DNA of 64,000 bases, from positions 806,001-870,000 of the forward strand of contig CAVYNG010000001.1 in the NCBI GenBank assembly GCA_963769905.1, in the 5' to 3' direction. Under the pieces are notes generated by a model. That model worked only from the letters and a program-made list of their open reading frames with translations, was not told where the DNA came from and ran no database searches. Of the stretch, positions 44,450 through 52,662 are shown one piece after another; position 1 is the first letter of the stretch; every line of letters begins with the position of its first letter. The stretch comes from Bog-756 sp963769905. Its GTDB lineage: Bacteria; Actinomycetota; Acidimicrobiia; Acidimicrobiales; RAAP-2. A program made the translations under genes and the position numbers.

Positions 44450-45733
44450 GTGTCGGTCCTGTCGGCGCCTCAGGAAAAGGACGGTCCATTGCGGAAGAGT
44501 TCGCTGCGTGCAGGTCTACTTGCATGCCTCATCGTGCTGGTCACCGCGGCGTGCGGCAACAGCGCTGCGTCACCGAGCTCGACCCCGGCGTCCGGATCGG
44601 GAGGTGGACCTTCCAAAACCTTCACCGTGGGATTGCTGACGGACCTGACTGGACCAGCGGCACAAGAAGCCGCCACGTCGGTCGCAGGGGTCAAGGCGGG
44701 CATCGGGGTCGCCGGTACTGAGGGTTACCGGATCAGGTACGTCGTCGCCGACACCGGTTCGAGCCCCTCTCAGGCGCTCACCGCAGCACAACAACTGGTC
44801 GCACAGGACCATGTCTTCGCCGTGCTGGCCCTCTCGTCGCTGACCTTCGGTGCTTCCGACTACCTCACGTCCCAGGGCATCCCCGTGGTCGGGGCCGCCT
44901 TCGACGGCCCCGAGTGGCTGTCGCCCAGTAGCTCCAACATGTTCTCGGTCCTCGGGAACCTCGATTTCACCAAGGTGACGACCACCGCCGGCCTCTTCCT
45001 GAAGAGCGTGGGGGTCACCAACCTCGGGAGCCTCGGCTATTCGATCTCACCCAGCTCCGCGGCGGCGGCGAGGGCCGCAGCCGCTTCGGCGCAAGCGCAG
45101 GGGATCAAGGCGGGGTATCTCAACGACAGCTTCCCCTTCGGGAGCACGAACGTGGCACCGGTTGCACTCGGCATGAAGAGCGCCGGGGTAGACGGGGTCG
45201 ACTTGAGCGTCCTGTCCACCACGGCGTTCTCGCTGATCAACACGCTGAAGCAGCAGGATGTCCACTTGAAGGCGGCATTGTTGCCCACGGGCTATGGCGG
45301 AGATCTGTTCAACTCCGGACAGGGGGCCGTCCAAGCGGCACAGGGCGATTACTTCTTCGCGAATTTCGAGCCCGTCGAGATGCACACGGCGGCGACGCAG
45401 CAGTTGCAGAACGCGCTGGCAACGTACGCGGGGATCCACATCGATCCGACGTTCGCTCAGACCCTTGGCTACCTTTCGGTCCTGGGCCTCGTGCAGGGCC
45501 TTCAAGGGGCAGGCGCGACCCCGACCCAGCACTCGCTGATCACATCGCTCTCTCACATCACGGACTATCAGGCCTCCGGCTTGTGGGGCGGACATCAATC
45601 GGTCAACTGGAGCGAGCGAGCAATGGGATCGAAGCAGTGCTACTGGGTAACCCAACTCTCCGGATCGACCTTCCACGTCGTGAGTGGTTCGGCACCGGTG
45701 TGCGGCTCCATCATTCCTGGCAAGAGCGTCTAG
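44450..45733 (+). CDS. Liv-type ABC substrate-binding lipoprotein (orphan)
   Basis: A 427-residue type I periplasmic-binding protein. The signal peptide ends in a lipobox (VLVTAACGN) and is followed by a Ser/Pro/Gly linker. FTVGLLTDLTGPAAQEA and AAQQLVAQDHVFAVL are the first-lobe signatures of branched-chain amino acid/amide receptors. GTG 44450 is used; an alternative TTG at 44492 lies closer to the signal peptide. No permease or ATPase gene is nearby, so it must use a distant transporter or act as a receptor. It likely forms one transcript with the preceding ATC-hydrolase-like gene. Confidence 0.88.
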   Translation: MSVLSAPQEKDGPLRKSSLRAGLLACLIVLVTAACGNSAASPSSTPASGSGGGPSKTFTVGLLTDLTGPAAQEAATSVAGVKAGIGVAGTEGYRIRYVVADTGSSPSQALTAAQQLVAQDHVFAVLALSSLTFGASDYLTSQGIPVVGAAFDGPEWLSPSSSNMFSVLGNLDFTKVTTTAGLFLKSVGVTNLGSLGYSISPSSAAAARAAAASAQAQGIKAGYLNDSFPFGSTNVAPVALGMKSAGVDGVDLSVLSTTAFSLINTLKQQDVHLKAALLPTGYGGDLFNSGQGAVQAAQGDYFFANFEPVEMHTAATQQLQNALATYAGIHIDPTFAQTLGYLSVLGLVQGLQGAGATPTQHSLITSLSHITDYQASGLWGGHQSVNWSERAMGSKQCYWVTQLSGSTFHVVSGSAPVCGSIIPGKSV

Positions 45734-45934
45734 GCGTTTCCTAGTCGGGACGGCCTGCTTTCGTCTGTGGTCGACTCCGATACGCCTTTGATCGGGTCGC
45801 ACTTCGCTCCCCCGACGGCTGGTCGAGTTCTGCACTCCGATGGCGGTTTGAACTGCGGCCATGACGACTGCAAGTGATTCTTCAGCAGAGACGTGTGGAC
45901 GGCCCGCGGCACCCTCGACCGTTAGTGTCGGCCC

Positions 45935-46696
45935 ATGACCCTCTCGGCCCAAGGTGGACGCGTACTCGGGTGCCTGGTGGAGAAAGGGTTCACGACGCCG
46001 CAGCAGTATCCGCTCACTCTCAACGCGCTGTCATCCGCTTGCAACCAGTCCACGAATCGACAGCCTTTGATGGATCTCGACGACCTGACCATCGAGCGAG
46101 CGCTCGATGAACTGAAGGCCCGCGGCCTTGTGCGCTTCGTACTGCCGTCCCACGGAAAGTCGGTTACGCGATACCGGCACGTGTTCGACGAGGCCTATGG
46201 ACTGGACGCCCAACGGGCAGCGCTGATAGCGGTGCTCCTGCTGCGCGGCCCCCAGACTGCCGGTGAGCTCAGGGCGCGCACGGAGCGGATGGCGGACTTC
46301 GACTCGGTTGCCGCAGCCCAACGCGAGCTCGAGAGCCTCGCGGGACACCCTGAACCGCTGGTGCAACTGCTGCCGAGACGTCCCGGGCAAAAGGAGGACC
46401 GCTGGCAGCAGCTCCTCGCCATCGAACCGAGCGCATCGGCCCCCTCAGGTGAGACCGACTCGATGGTCGTCGGCGAGCCGGCTACGGAGGCGCCCCATCG
46501 ATCCCTTCGGGAGCAGGAGAGGAACTCACCCAGCCGGCCATCGGGCGACGTCGACCACCGGACGGATCTCGAGCAGAAGATCGACACACTCGAAGCCCGG
46601 TTGGCAGAGCTGGGAGACGAGGTCGCGGTGTTGAACCGCTCGGTCGCCCGGCTGCGACGGAGCCTCGGTGACGACGATCCTGATCTGGACGGGTAG
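45935..46696 (+). CDS. DUF480 (YceH-like) winged-helix protein
   Basis: A 253-residue protein starting GGRVLGCLVEKGFTTPQQYP, then LTLNALSSACNQSTNRQP, which is diagnostic of the YceH/DUF480 family: two winged-helix domains of unknown function. The C-terminal 60 residues (TDLEQKIDTLEARLAELGDE followed by VAVLNRSVARLRRSL) form a coiled coil, an extension common in the family. It probably binds nucleic acid or a partner protein. A 201-bp gap precedes it. Confidence 0.9.
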   Translation: MTLSAQGGRVLGCLVEKGFTTPQQYPLTLNALSSACNQSTNRQPLMDLDDLTIERALDELKARGLVRFVLPSHGKSVTRYRHVFDEAYGLDAQRAALIAVLLLRGPQTAGELRARTERMADFDSVAAAQRELESLAGHPEPLVQLLPRRPGQKEDRWQQLLAIEPSASAPSGETDSMVVGEPATEAPHRSLREQERNSPSRPSGDVDHRTDLEQKIDTLEARLAELGDEVAVLNRSVARLRRSLGDDDPDLDG

Positions 46697-46763
46697 CCGC
46701 TCCCGCCTCCCGTGGAAAGCCAGCCCGACGGCTCAAGTTGATCGAGGGTGTTGCCGATACCGG

Positions 46764-47006
46764 ATGACGGAGTCCAACGGGGGGCACGACGTGGGCACAC
46801 TCCCAGAACGAAGAGTTCGCCGCCGACGCAAGACGGATCGGGAAGCAGCGCGCCTCCTGGCGATCAAATCAATCATCGATGCCGCACAAGACGACGAGGA
46901 CGCCGAGGTGCTGACCGAGGCATTGATCGTCCTCGGAGCATCTGAACCCGAAATCGTCGCAGCGACGCTCGGGACCTCTCGCACTCCAGGGCAAACCGGC
47001 ACCTAG
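46764..47006 (+). CDS. Small hypothetical protein, 80 aa
   Basis: A basic N-terminus (RRVRRRRKTDREAARLLAIK) followed by an acidic helical region (DDEDAEVLTEALIVLGASEP). The ATG at 46764 is the most reasonable start because the 32 preceding in-frame residues are antisense-like. It lies between the DUF480 gene and the GYW-repeat protein on the same strand. No family is recognised; it could be a small DNA- or RNA-binding protein. Confidence 0.5.
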   Translation: MTESNGGHDVGTLPERRVRRRRKTDREAARLLAIKSIIDAAQDDEDAEVLTEALIVLGASEPEIVAATLGTSRTPGQTGT

Positions 47007-47016
47007 AGCGCGGGCC

Positions 47017-48897
47017 GTGCAGAGACCAGCTCTGGCGCTTTCCAGCTGCGGCGTTGCCGCTCTGGCCATTGTCGGCGCCCTCGTGACACCCGCTGGTGCG
47101 CAAGGTTCGTCGCGCAAGGGCCACCCGTCGGTGTCTGTCGCCGCATCCTCGCCGCGTAATGTCACGCTCCCAGGCTCGAACTGTCAGATGTACCCGGCGG
47201 ACAACGTGTGGAACACGGACATCTCGGGATTGCCGGTCGATCCGAACAGTAGGACGTGGCTTGCCAGCATGGACAACTCGACCACATTCCTGCACCCAGA
47301 CTTTGGTCCATCGGGCGACCCATCCACGCCCTATGGAATTCCCTACGAAGTCGTGTCCCCGACACAACCGCCGGTCGACATTTCATTCCAGTACGGCGCC
47401 GAGAGCGACCCGGGTCCCTATCCCTTCAGTGCGGGTACGCCGATCGAGGGAGGCTCGCAATCGACCGGGGACCGCCACGCGATCATGGTCAATCCGAGCA
47501 CCTGCACGCTCTACGAGCTCTACGACGCGCACTACAGCTCGTCGGGATCCACGGCCGGATCTGGCGCCATCTGGAAGCTCGACTCCAACGCCTTGCGCCC
47601 CGCGGGATGGACGTCAGCCGACGCAGCCGGTCTACCCATCCTGCCCGGCCTGGTCAACTACGACGAGGCCGGTTCGGGAGCAATGGATCACGCCATCCGC
47701 TTCACCGCGCAGTGCACGCAAAAGTCCTATCTCTGGCCGGCCCGCCACGAAGCCGGTCAAGCGAATGCGAGTTGTCCACCGATGGGAGCGCGATTCCGAC
47801 TCAACGCGAATTTCACGCTCCCGGCCTCGAGCTGCAACGCGTTGTGCCAGACCGTTCTGACCACGATGAAGCACTACGGACTCATCCTCGCCGACAACGG
47901 CAGCAACTGGTTCTTCCAAGGCGTTGCCGACGCACGGTGGACGTACAACGATGTCGATCAGTTGAAACAGATACCGGCGAGCGCCTTCCAGGCCGTCGAC
48001 GAGTCGTGCCTCATGGTGAGTCCGAGCTCGGGCCAGGCGCTCCGGCCTGGGACGAGTGCCTATGCTGCGAGCTGCCACACTCCCCAAACGGTCGGATCGC
48101 ATGGCTATGACCTCGCCGGTTCGGATGGCGGCGTGTTCGTCTTCCCGACCGGGAATTCTTCTGGTTTCTACGGCTCGCTCCCAGGGCTGGGCATCAGCGT
48201 CGACAACATCGTCGGGATCGTCCCGACCGACAACTTCACCGGGTACGACCTTGTCGGTTCGGATGGCGGCGTGTTCGTCTTCCCGACCGGGCGGTCTTCC
48301 GGCTTCTACGGCTCGCTCCCAGGGCTAGGCATCAGCGTCGACAACATCGTCGGGATCGTGCCGACCGGCAACTTCACCGGGTACGACCTTGTCGGTTCGG
48401 ATGGCGGCGTCTTCGTCTTTCCGTCGGGCCGGTCTTCCGGCTTCTACGGCTCACTGCCAGGCGTGGGGGTGAACGTCGACAACGTTGTCGGCATCGTCGC
48501 GAGCCCCGGAGGCGGTGGCTACTTTCTCGTCGGGCGAGACGGCGGGGTCTTCACCTTCGGGAACGCACCGTTCCTCGGCTCCTTGCCGGGGATGGGTGTC
48601 CATGTCAACGACATCGCGGGCATTTCCTCCACCCCTGACGGACAGGGCTACTACGTAGTTGGATCGGACGGGACCGTGTACTCATTCGGCGACGCCCGCC
48701 CCTATGGATCTCTGCCGGGATCGGACGTCTCGGTTTCCGACATCGTGGGCATCGTTCCCACTCCTGACGGCAAGGGCTATTGGCTGGTCGGCGCCGACGG
48801 AGGAGTCTTCGCCTTTGGGGACGCCCCGAACCTGGGGTCCCTTCCGGGGGTGGGGGTGAACGTCGACGACGTCGTAGGTGCTGTGCCCACCGGCTGA
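47017..48897 (+). CDS. Secreted protein with conserved N-terminal domain and six propeller repeats
   Basis: A 626-residue exported protein. The GTG start at 47017 gives a signal peptide cleaved after about residue 28 (TPAGAQG). The N-domain (about 45-360) begins CQMYPADNVWNTDISGLPVD and includes HAIMVNPSTCTLYELYDAHY, DHAIRFTAQ and MKHYGLILADNGSNWFFQG; this His/Asp-containing secreted domain recurs in actinobacteria but its activity is not known to me. From residue 363 six repeats of about 46 residues follow (GYDLVGSDGGVFVFPTG... to GYWLVGADGGVFAFGDA), enough for one beta-propeller. A cell-surface enzyme or adhesin is likely. Confidence 0.82.
   Translation: MQRPALALSSCGVAALAIVGALVTPAGAQGSSRKGHPSVSVAASSPRNVTLPGSNCQMYPADNVWNTDISGLPVDPNSRTWLASMDNSTTFLHPDFGPSGDPSTPYGIPYEVVSPTQPPVDISFQYGAESDPGPYPFSAGTPIEGGSQSTGDRHAIMVNPSTCTLYELYDAHYSSSGSTAGSGAIWKLDSNALRPAGWTSADAAGLPILPGLVNYDEAGSGAMDHAIRFTAQCTQKSYLWPARHEAGQANASCPPMGARFRLNANFTLPASSCNALCQTVLTTMKHYGLILADNGSNWFFQGVADARWTYNDVDQLKQIPASAFQAVDESCLMVSPSSGQALRPGTSAYAASCHTPQTVGSHGYDLAGSDGGVFVFPTGNSSGFYGSLPGLGISVDNIVGIVPTDNFTGYDLVGSDGGVFVFPTGRSSGFYGSLPGLGISVDNIVGIVPTGNFTGYDLVGSDGGVFVFPSGRSSGFYGSLPGVGVNVDNVVGIVASPGGGGYFLVGRDGGVFTFGNAPFLGSLPGMGVHVNDIAGISSTPDGQGYYVVGSDGTVYSFGDARPYGSLPGSDVSVSDIVGIVPTPDGKGYWLVGADGGVFAFGDAPNLGSLPGVGVNVDDVVGAVPTG
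48103..48894 (+). repeat. Six 46-codon propeller repeats
   Basis: The first three units (from 48103) repeat at 138 bp with very few base changes, for example the block starting GGGTACGACCTTGTCGG at 48241 and again at 48379. The last three units are diverged. They encode the C-terminal propeller of the secreted protein. Confidence 0.8.
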
Positions 48898-49122
48898 ACC
48901 GTCCTGTGGACAGGAGTGCGGTCAGCCAGTCTCTGACCGTCTGACGTGGGTGATTCGACCGGCCGGATCACCTATCCGCCGTCAGCTGATGTGCCCTTCG
49001 GGCTCTCTGCGGGAAGCCCCGAGGCCGCTCCGGAGTGTGGGCGGCGGCCCCGTCGCATCGATGACCCCATCGGGTGTGAACTAGGGGGGACTTGGGGGTA
49101 TCGAGCAACAAGGATGGTTGAA

Positions 49123-49599
49123 ATGACGGACGTCTACCGCAAGGAGCCAGAGGCGATCGCCCAGCTGGACGACCGCCAGTACGCCGTGACCCAGGAAGGT
49201 GCCACCGAACCCGCCTTCCACAACGAGTTCTGGGACAAGAAGGAGGCGGGGATCTACGTCGACATCGTCTCAGGGGAGCCACTGTTCGCCTCCATCAAGA
49301 AATTCGACAGCGGTTGCGGCTGGCCCAGCTTCACCGTCCCTCTCGAGCCGGGCAACGTGCTCGAGACGACGGACACGACTCACGGAATGGTCCGCACCGA
49401 GGTCCGTTCGAGCCATGGGGACAGCCACCTCGGTCATGTCTTCGACGACGGTCCCGCCGAGGAGGGCGGCTTGCGCTATTGCATCAACTCGGCCGCCCTC
49501 CGCTTCGTGCCCTACGAAGACCTCGAGGCCGAAGGGTATGGCAAGTACAAGAAGCTGTTCGACGCGCCCAAAGAGGGCGAGGAGGTGAAGGATGAGTAA
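49123..49599 (+). CDS. msrB: Peptide methionine-(R)-S-oxide reductase, zinc-free type
   Basis: A 158-residue MsrB that reduces the R-epimer of methionine sulfoxide in proteins. Conserved core: KKFDSGCGWPSF (with the resolving Cys), RSSHGDSHLGHVFDDGP and the catalytic Cys in LRYCINSAALRF. The two zinc CxxC pairs of the zinc type are both absent (IYVDIVSGEPLF and RSSHGDSH), a known variant. AAGGA eight bases upstream supports ATG 49123 over ATG 49114. Its end overlaps msrA by 8 nt, so both reductases are made together. Confidence 0.92.
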   Translation: MTDVYRKEPEAIAQLDDRQYAVTQEGATEPAFHNEFWDKKEAGIYVDIVSGEPLFASIKKFDSGCGWPSFTVPLEPGNVLETTDTTHGMVRTEVRSSHGDSHLGHVFDDGPAEEGGLRYCINSAALRFVPYEDLEAEGYGKYKKLFDAPKEGEEVKDE

Positions 49600-50293
49600 C
49601 CGCACCGAAAGGGCGATTCTGGCCGGGGGGTGCTTTTGGGGCATGCAGGACCTGATCCGCAAGCGCCCCGGGGTGCTGTCCACCCGGGTGGGGTACACCG
49701 GTGGTGACGTGGTCAACGCCACATATCGCAACCACGGGACACATGCTGAGGCCATCGAGATCACTTTCGACCCCGAGGAGACGTCGTATCGCGACCTGCT
49801 GGAGTTCTTCTTCCAGATTCACGACCCCACGACCCTGAATCGTCAGGGAAACGACGTGGGCGAGAGCTACCGCTCGGCCATCTTCTACCTGGACGATGCG
49901 CAGCGCGGTGTAGCCGAGGACACAATCGCCGATGTCGAAGCATCGGGGCTCTGGCCTGGAAAGGTGGTCACAGAGGTCGCCCCTGCCGGGCCTTTTTGGG
50001 AGGCCGAGCCCGAACACCAGGACTATCTCGAGCACTACCCCAACGGCTACACCTGTCACTTCCCTCGCCCAGGATGGGTGTTGCCCCGTCGCGGCGAATC
50101 CTCGCGTGAGGGCGCCCGTCAAATTCTGAATCGGCGGGAGACGAATGCTCGGGAGGGGTGGAACGACGACAGAGTTGTCCAGCCTCGGTCCGAGTCGTCC
50201 CGCTTGGATCCTCCGGCGGGTACCGACGAAGTCGCGCGGTACGGGGTCCGTCGGAGGGTGAGTCCTGCTACGCTGTCCGGCGGCGCTCGGTGA
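49592..50293 (+). CDS. msrA: Peptide methionine-(S)-S-oxide reductase with C-terminal extension
   Basis: A 233-residue MsrA that reduces the S-epimer of methionine sulfoxide. The active-site motif GGCFWG is near the N-terminus, GYTGG and FWEAEPEHQDYLEHYP are standard. Normal MsrA ends shortly after YTCHFPRPGW (about residue 165); here about 60 Arg/Ser-rich residues follow, unlike any MsrA tail I know. A lost stop codon or small indel near 50,100 may explain the extension. It overlaps msrB by 8 nt and forms an msrB-msrA operon. Confidence 0.9.
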   Translation: MSNRTERAILAGGCFWGMQDLIRKRPGVLSTRVGYTGGDVVNATYRNHGTHAEAIEITFDPEETSYRDLLEFFFQIHDPTTLNRQGNDVGESYRSAIFYLDDAQRGVAEDTIADVEASGLWPGKVVTEVAPAGPFWEAEPEHQDYLEHYPNGYTCHFPRPGWVLPRRGESSREGARQILNRRETNAREGWNDDRVVQPRSESSRLDPPAGTDEVARYGVRRRVSPATLSGGAR

Positions 50294-50359
50294 GTCACGC
50301 AGATCGTCCGTCGTTGCTGGTTGACATTCCGGTCTCCCGCAAGTGTGTGCGTGGAGAAA

Positions 50360-50372
50360 TGGGGAAACCCCA
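50360..50372 (+). promoter_or_regulatory. Hairpin masking the cold-shock gene ribosome site
   Basis: TGGGG-AAA-CCCCA ends exactly at the base before the cold-shock ATG, and its 5' arm contains the only well-placed purine-rich (GGGGA) ribosome-binding stretch. Another ATG (50359) overlaps the hairpin in a different frame and would make a 22-residue peptide. A structure-controlled start is plausible. Confidence 0.4.
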
Positions 50373-50576
50373 ATGGCAGAAGGTAAGGTCAAGTGGTTCA
50401 ATCCGTCCAAAGGGTATGGATTCCTAGCCCCTGACGACGGCACCGAGGACGTCTTCGTCCACTACTCGGCAATCGATGGCTCCGGTTATCGGGAGCTCGT
50501 CGAGGGTCAGCGGGTCCAGTTCGAGACCGAACAAGGACAGAAGGGCCAGCAGGCCAAATGGGTGCGCCCTGCCTAG
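50373..50576 (+). CDS. Cold-shock-domain protein
   Basis: A 67-residue single cold-shock domain. GKVKWFNPSKGYGFLAPDDG contains RNP1 and DVFVHYSAI contains RNP2, the nucleic-acid-binding faces. Such proteins are RNA chaperones or antiterminators. The ATG at 50373 directly follows a small hairpin. The next gene's open frame overlaps its end. It is a free-standing monocistronic-looking gene after msrA. Confidence 0.95.
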   Translation: MAEGKVKWFNPSKGYGFLAPDDGTEDVFVHYSAIDGSGYRELVEGQRVQFETEQGQKGQQAKWVRPA

Positions 50577-50934
50577 TCGACGAGGGAACCAAAGGCGCGA
50601 GGACTCCGGTGACCGTCGGGATCGTTCGGGCCCAAAGAGGCCGGTTCGGTCGAGCCGCGTCACTGATGAAGAGGTCCTAGCCCTCCGCGAGAGAGGTCTT
50701 ACGTACTCCGCGGTTGCCCGTAGCGCCGGCATTGGGCGAGCAGTCGATGCGCACGCCGCTTTTCTCCGAGCCCTCCGACAACGGCAAGGGGACGAGCGGG
50801 TGAAGCTCGTGGAGCGTGAGGCCGTGCGCCTCGATCAGCTGGAGACTCGCATTCGGACCCGTGACGCGGCCGATCCTGTAAAGATGGAACGCCGATTGGT
50901 CGCGCTTGCCAAGATGCGTGAGCCACTCGAATAG
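50476..50934 (+). CDS. Small helical HTH-like protein; start unresolved
   Basis: From about 50647 the frame reads SSRVTDEEVLALRERGLTYS, then AVARSAGIGRAVDAHAAFLR and ERVKLVEREAVRLDQLETRI followed by RTRD, matching a conserved actinobacterial family of about 100 residues with an HTH-like front and a helical tail. No start codon with a ribosome site lies in this frame just before the conserved part; the only in-frame ATG (50476) is inside the cold-shock gene and would prepend about 55 implausible residues. A GTG at 50609 in another frame suggests a possible further frame error. The family is real; the start is not settled. Confidence 0.6.
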   Translation: MAPVIGSSSRVSGSSSRPNKDRRASRPNGCALPSRRGNQRREDSGDRRDRSGPKRPVRSSRVTDEEVLALRERGLTYSAVARSAGIGRAVDAHAAFLRALRQRQGDERVKLVEREAVRLDQLETRIRTRDAADPVKMERRLVALAKMREPLE

Positions 50935-51192
50935 TCGCGGGCAGGGGTCGTCGCCGACACGTGTCGGTCGAACCGGATTCCGTCGAGAAGCCACCACGAA
51001 GTAGGGCGGCCCTGCGTACCCCGTGGGGTCGCCTTGCTTGGAACATTCGTTCGGGCGAATCGGGTATTCGACACCGCCAGCGGCGAACCGCTCAGATCTC
51101 GTCGCTATCGATGAAATTGTCCGGGGACCCACGCGAGTACTTGATTGCTCGAGGCCAGCCGGGCCGGAAACTTGGCTTCGCCGCCGACAGTC

Positions 51193-51213
51193 CGCTATTA
51201 ATACTGAATAGCG
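51193..51213. promoter_or_regulatory. AT-rich dyad upstream of lsr2
   Basis: CGCTATT-AATACTG-AATAGCG is a perfect 7-bp inverted repeat about 40 bases before the lsr2 start, in the most AT-rich patch of the region. Lsr2 prefers AT-rich DNA, so an autoregulatory site or promoter element is plausible. Confidence 0.45.
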
Positions 51214-51253
51214 CTTGTTACGTAGTCCGGTCGAGAGCGAATTAGGGAGTGAG

Positions 51254-51613
51254 ATGGCAAAGGTCGAAGAGGTAACAGTCTCAGTGGTCGACGATTTTGA
51301 CGGGACCCCGGCGTCAGAGACCGTCGGTTTCTCTCTTGACGGCAAGAACTACGAGATCGACCTATCGAGATCGAACGCCAACGAGCTGCGAAGGACCTTA
51401 AGACCGTACGTGGATCGGGCGCGAACCACTCCGCGTTCTTCGAACGCGCGTCGTGGAAGGTCCGCACAAGCTCGAGGCCGGTCTCGGCGATCCGAGGGTT
51501 ACGACCGGAGCGAGGTCCGAGCGTGGGCCAAGGCACATCGCATCAAGGTCGCGCCTCGTGGCCGCATCGCCAACGACGTAGTGGAGAAGTGGAAGGCGGC
51601 CACCAAGAAGTAG
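51254..51613 (+). CDS. lsr2: Lsr2 nucleoid-associated silencer
   Basis: A 119-residue Lsr2. The N-terminal dimerisation part is KVEEVTVSVVDDFDGTPASE followed by TVGFSLDGKNYEIDLS, a basic linker follows, and the C-terminal DNA-binding part is SEVRAWAKAHRIKVAPRGRI followed by ANDVVEKWKAA, with the RGR minor-groove motif. It coats AT-rich and foreign DNA as H-NS does in enterobacteria. AGGGAG precedes ATG 51254. The gene is flanked by an AT-rich upstream region and converges on the aquaporin gene. Confidence 0.96.
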   Translation: MAKVEEVTVSVVDDFDGTPASETVGFSLDGKNYEIDLSRSNANELRRTLRPYVDRARTTPRSSNARRGRSAQARGRSRRSEGYDRSEVRAWAKAHRIKVAPRGRIANDVVEKWKAATKK

Positions 51614-51677
51614 CTGGCTGGTCGCTCATGAACGGAGTGGTAGGGCAGGAAGTGACCCTGCCCAACCGTCGGGCCAG

Positions 51678-52439
51678 TCAGTCGGCAGACGGATCCAGGG
51701 TCTCGACCGGCTCCGGCGCATCTTTGGGATAGAGGACCCAATAGATGAGGGCAGCGACGATGCCGCCGACGGCCGGAGCGACCAGGAAGAGCCAAACCTG
51801 GCTGAGGGCGGTCCCGCCGACGACCAGTGCCGGGCCGAGGCTCCGAGCTGGATTCACCGACGTCCCGGTGAGTGGAATGCCGATCAAGTGGACGAAGGTG
51901 AGGGTCAAGCCGATGACCAAGCCTGCGGTGGCGGCATTGGCGATGCGAGACGTCACTCCCAAGATGACGAAGACGAAGATCGCGGTGAGCACCACCTCGA
52001 CTAAGAACGCTCCGCCCAGACTGATGTGCACATCCGAGGCTTTGCCGTAGCCATCAGCACCGAGACCGGTAACCGTGCGGTGGTAGAAGGGCGAGGTGCT
52101 GAAGACTCCCCACAGGAGCAACGCCCCGAGGATTCCGCCGACAAACTGTGCGACGACGTAAAGAGCGCCCTCGGCCGGCTCGATTCGACGTGTCAGGATG
52201 GCGCCAATGGTGACGGCCGGGTTGACGTGACATCCCGAAATGGGTCCGAGCACGTACACCAAGGCGAGTAGCACCAGGCCGAAGGCCAACGCGGTGGCGA
52301 CGATTCCGGCGGAGAGATTGTGAACCAGCGTGAAGCCGGCAAAGTTGAAGCCCTTTCCGAATGAGAGGGTGGCCACACCGCAGGCGATGAAGACCAGCAC
52401 CAGTGTCCCAAGCAATTCGGCAGCAAGCTTTCGGACCAT
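51678..52439 (-). CDS. Aquaporin (AqpZ-like MIP channel)
   Basis: A 253-residue channel with six membrane segments and both pore motifs: GCHVNPAVTIG and TSVNPARSLGP. The Arg after the second NPA is present. The selectivity-filter residues around TFVHLIGIPLTGTSVNP favour a water channel rather than a glycerol facilitator. ATG 52439 is chosen because it begins at MVRKLAAELLGT, the usual N-terminus; the frame is open upstream without sense. It diverges from the SurE-like lipoprotein gene. Confidence 0.95.
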   Translation of the reverse strand: MVRKLAAELLGTLVLVFIACGVATLSFGKGFNFAGFTLVHNLSAGIVATALAFGLVLLALVYVLGPISGCHVNPAVTIGAILTRRIEPAEGALYVVAQFVGGILGALLLWGVFSTSPFYHRTVTGLGADGYGKASDVHISLGGAFLVEVVLTAIFVFVILGVTSRIANAATAGLVIGLTLTFVHLIGIPLTGTSVNPARSLGPALVVGGTALSQVWLFLVAPAVGGIVAALIYWVLYPKDAPEPVETLDPSAD

Positions 52440-52662
52440 CACAACAACCCCCAATCGATCTGCCCTGGCCACGAAAGGCAGGGCCGAACCAGAAGCTACC
52501 TGCGGCAATGGCGGAGGCGGTCGATGGCCACTGTCAAGTGCCTGTGGAGAGTCGGGCGGGACAGCGAGGAGCAATGCGAAACCGCTATCGGAACGAAGCG
52601 AGCGGGAGCGAGCAAATCTGGCCACGACGGTCAGACGGTTGTCCGACTCGAGGCTGGTTAAC

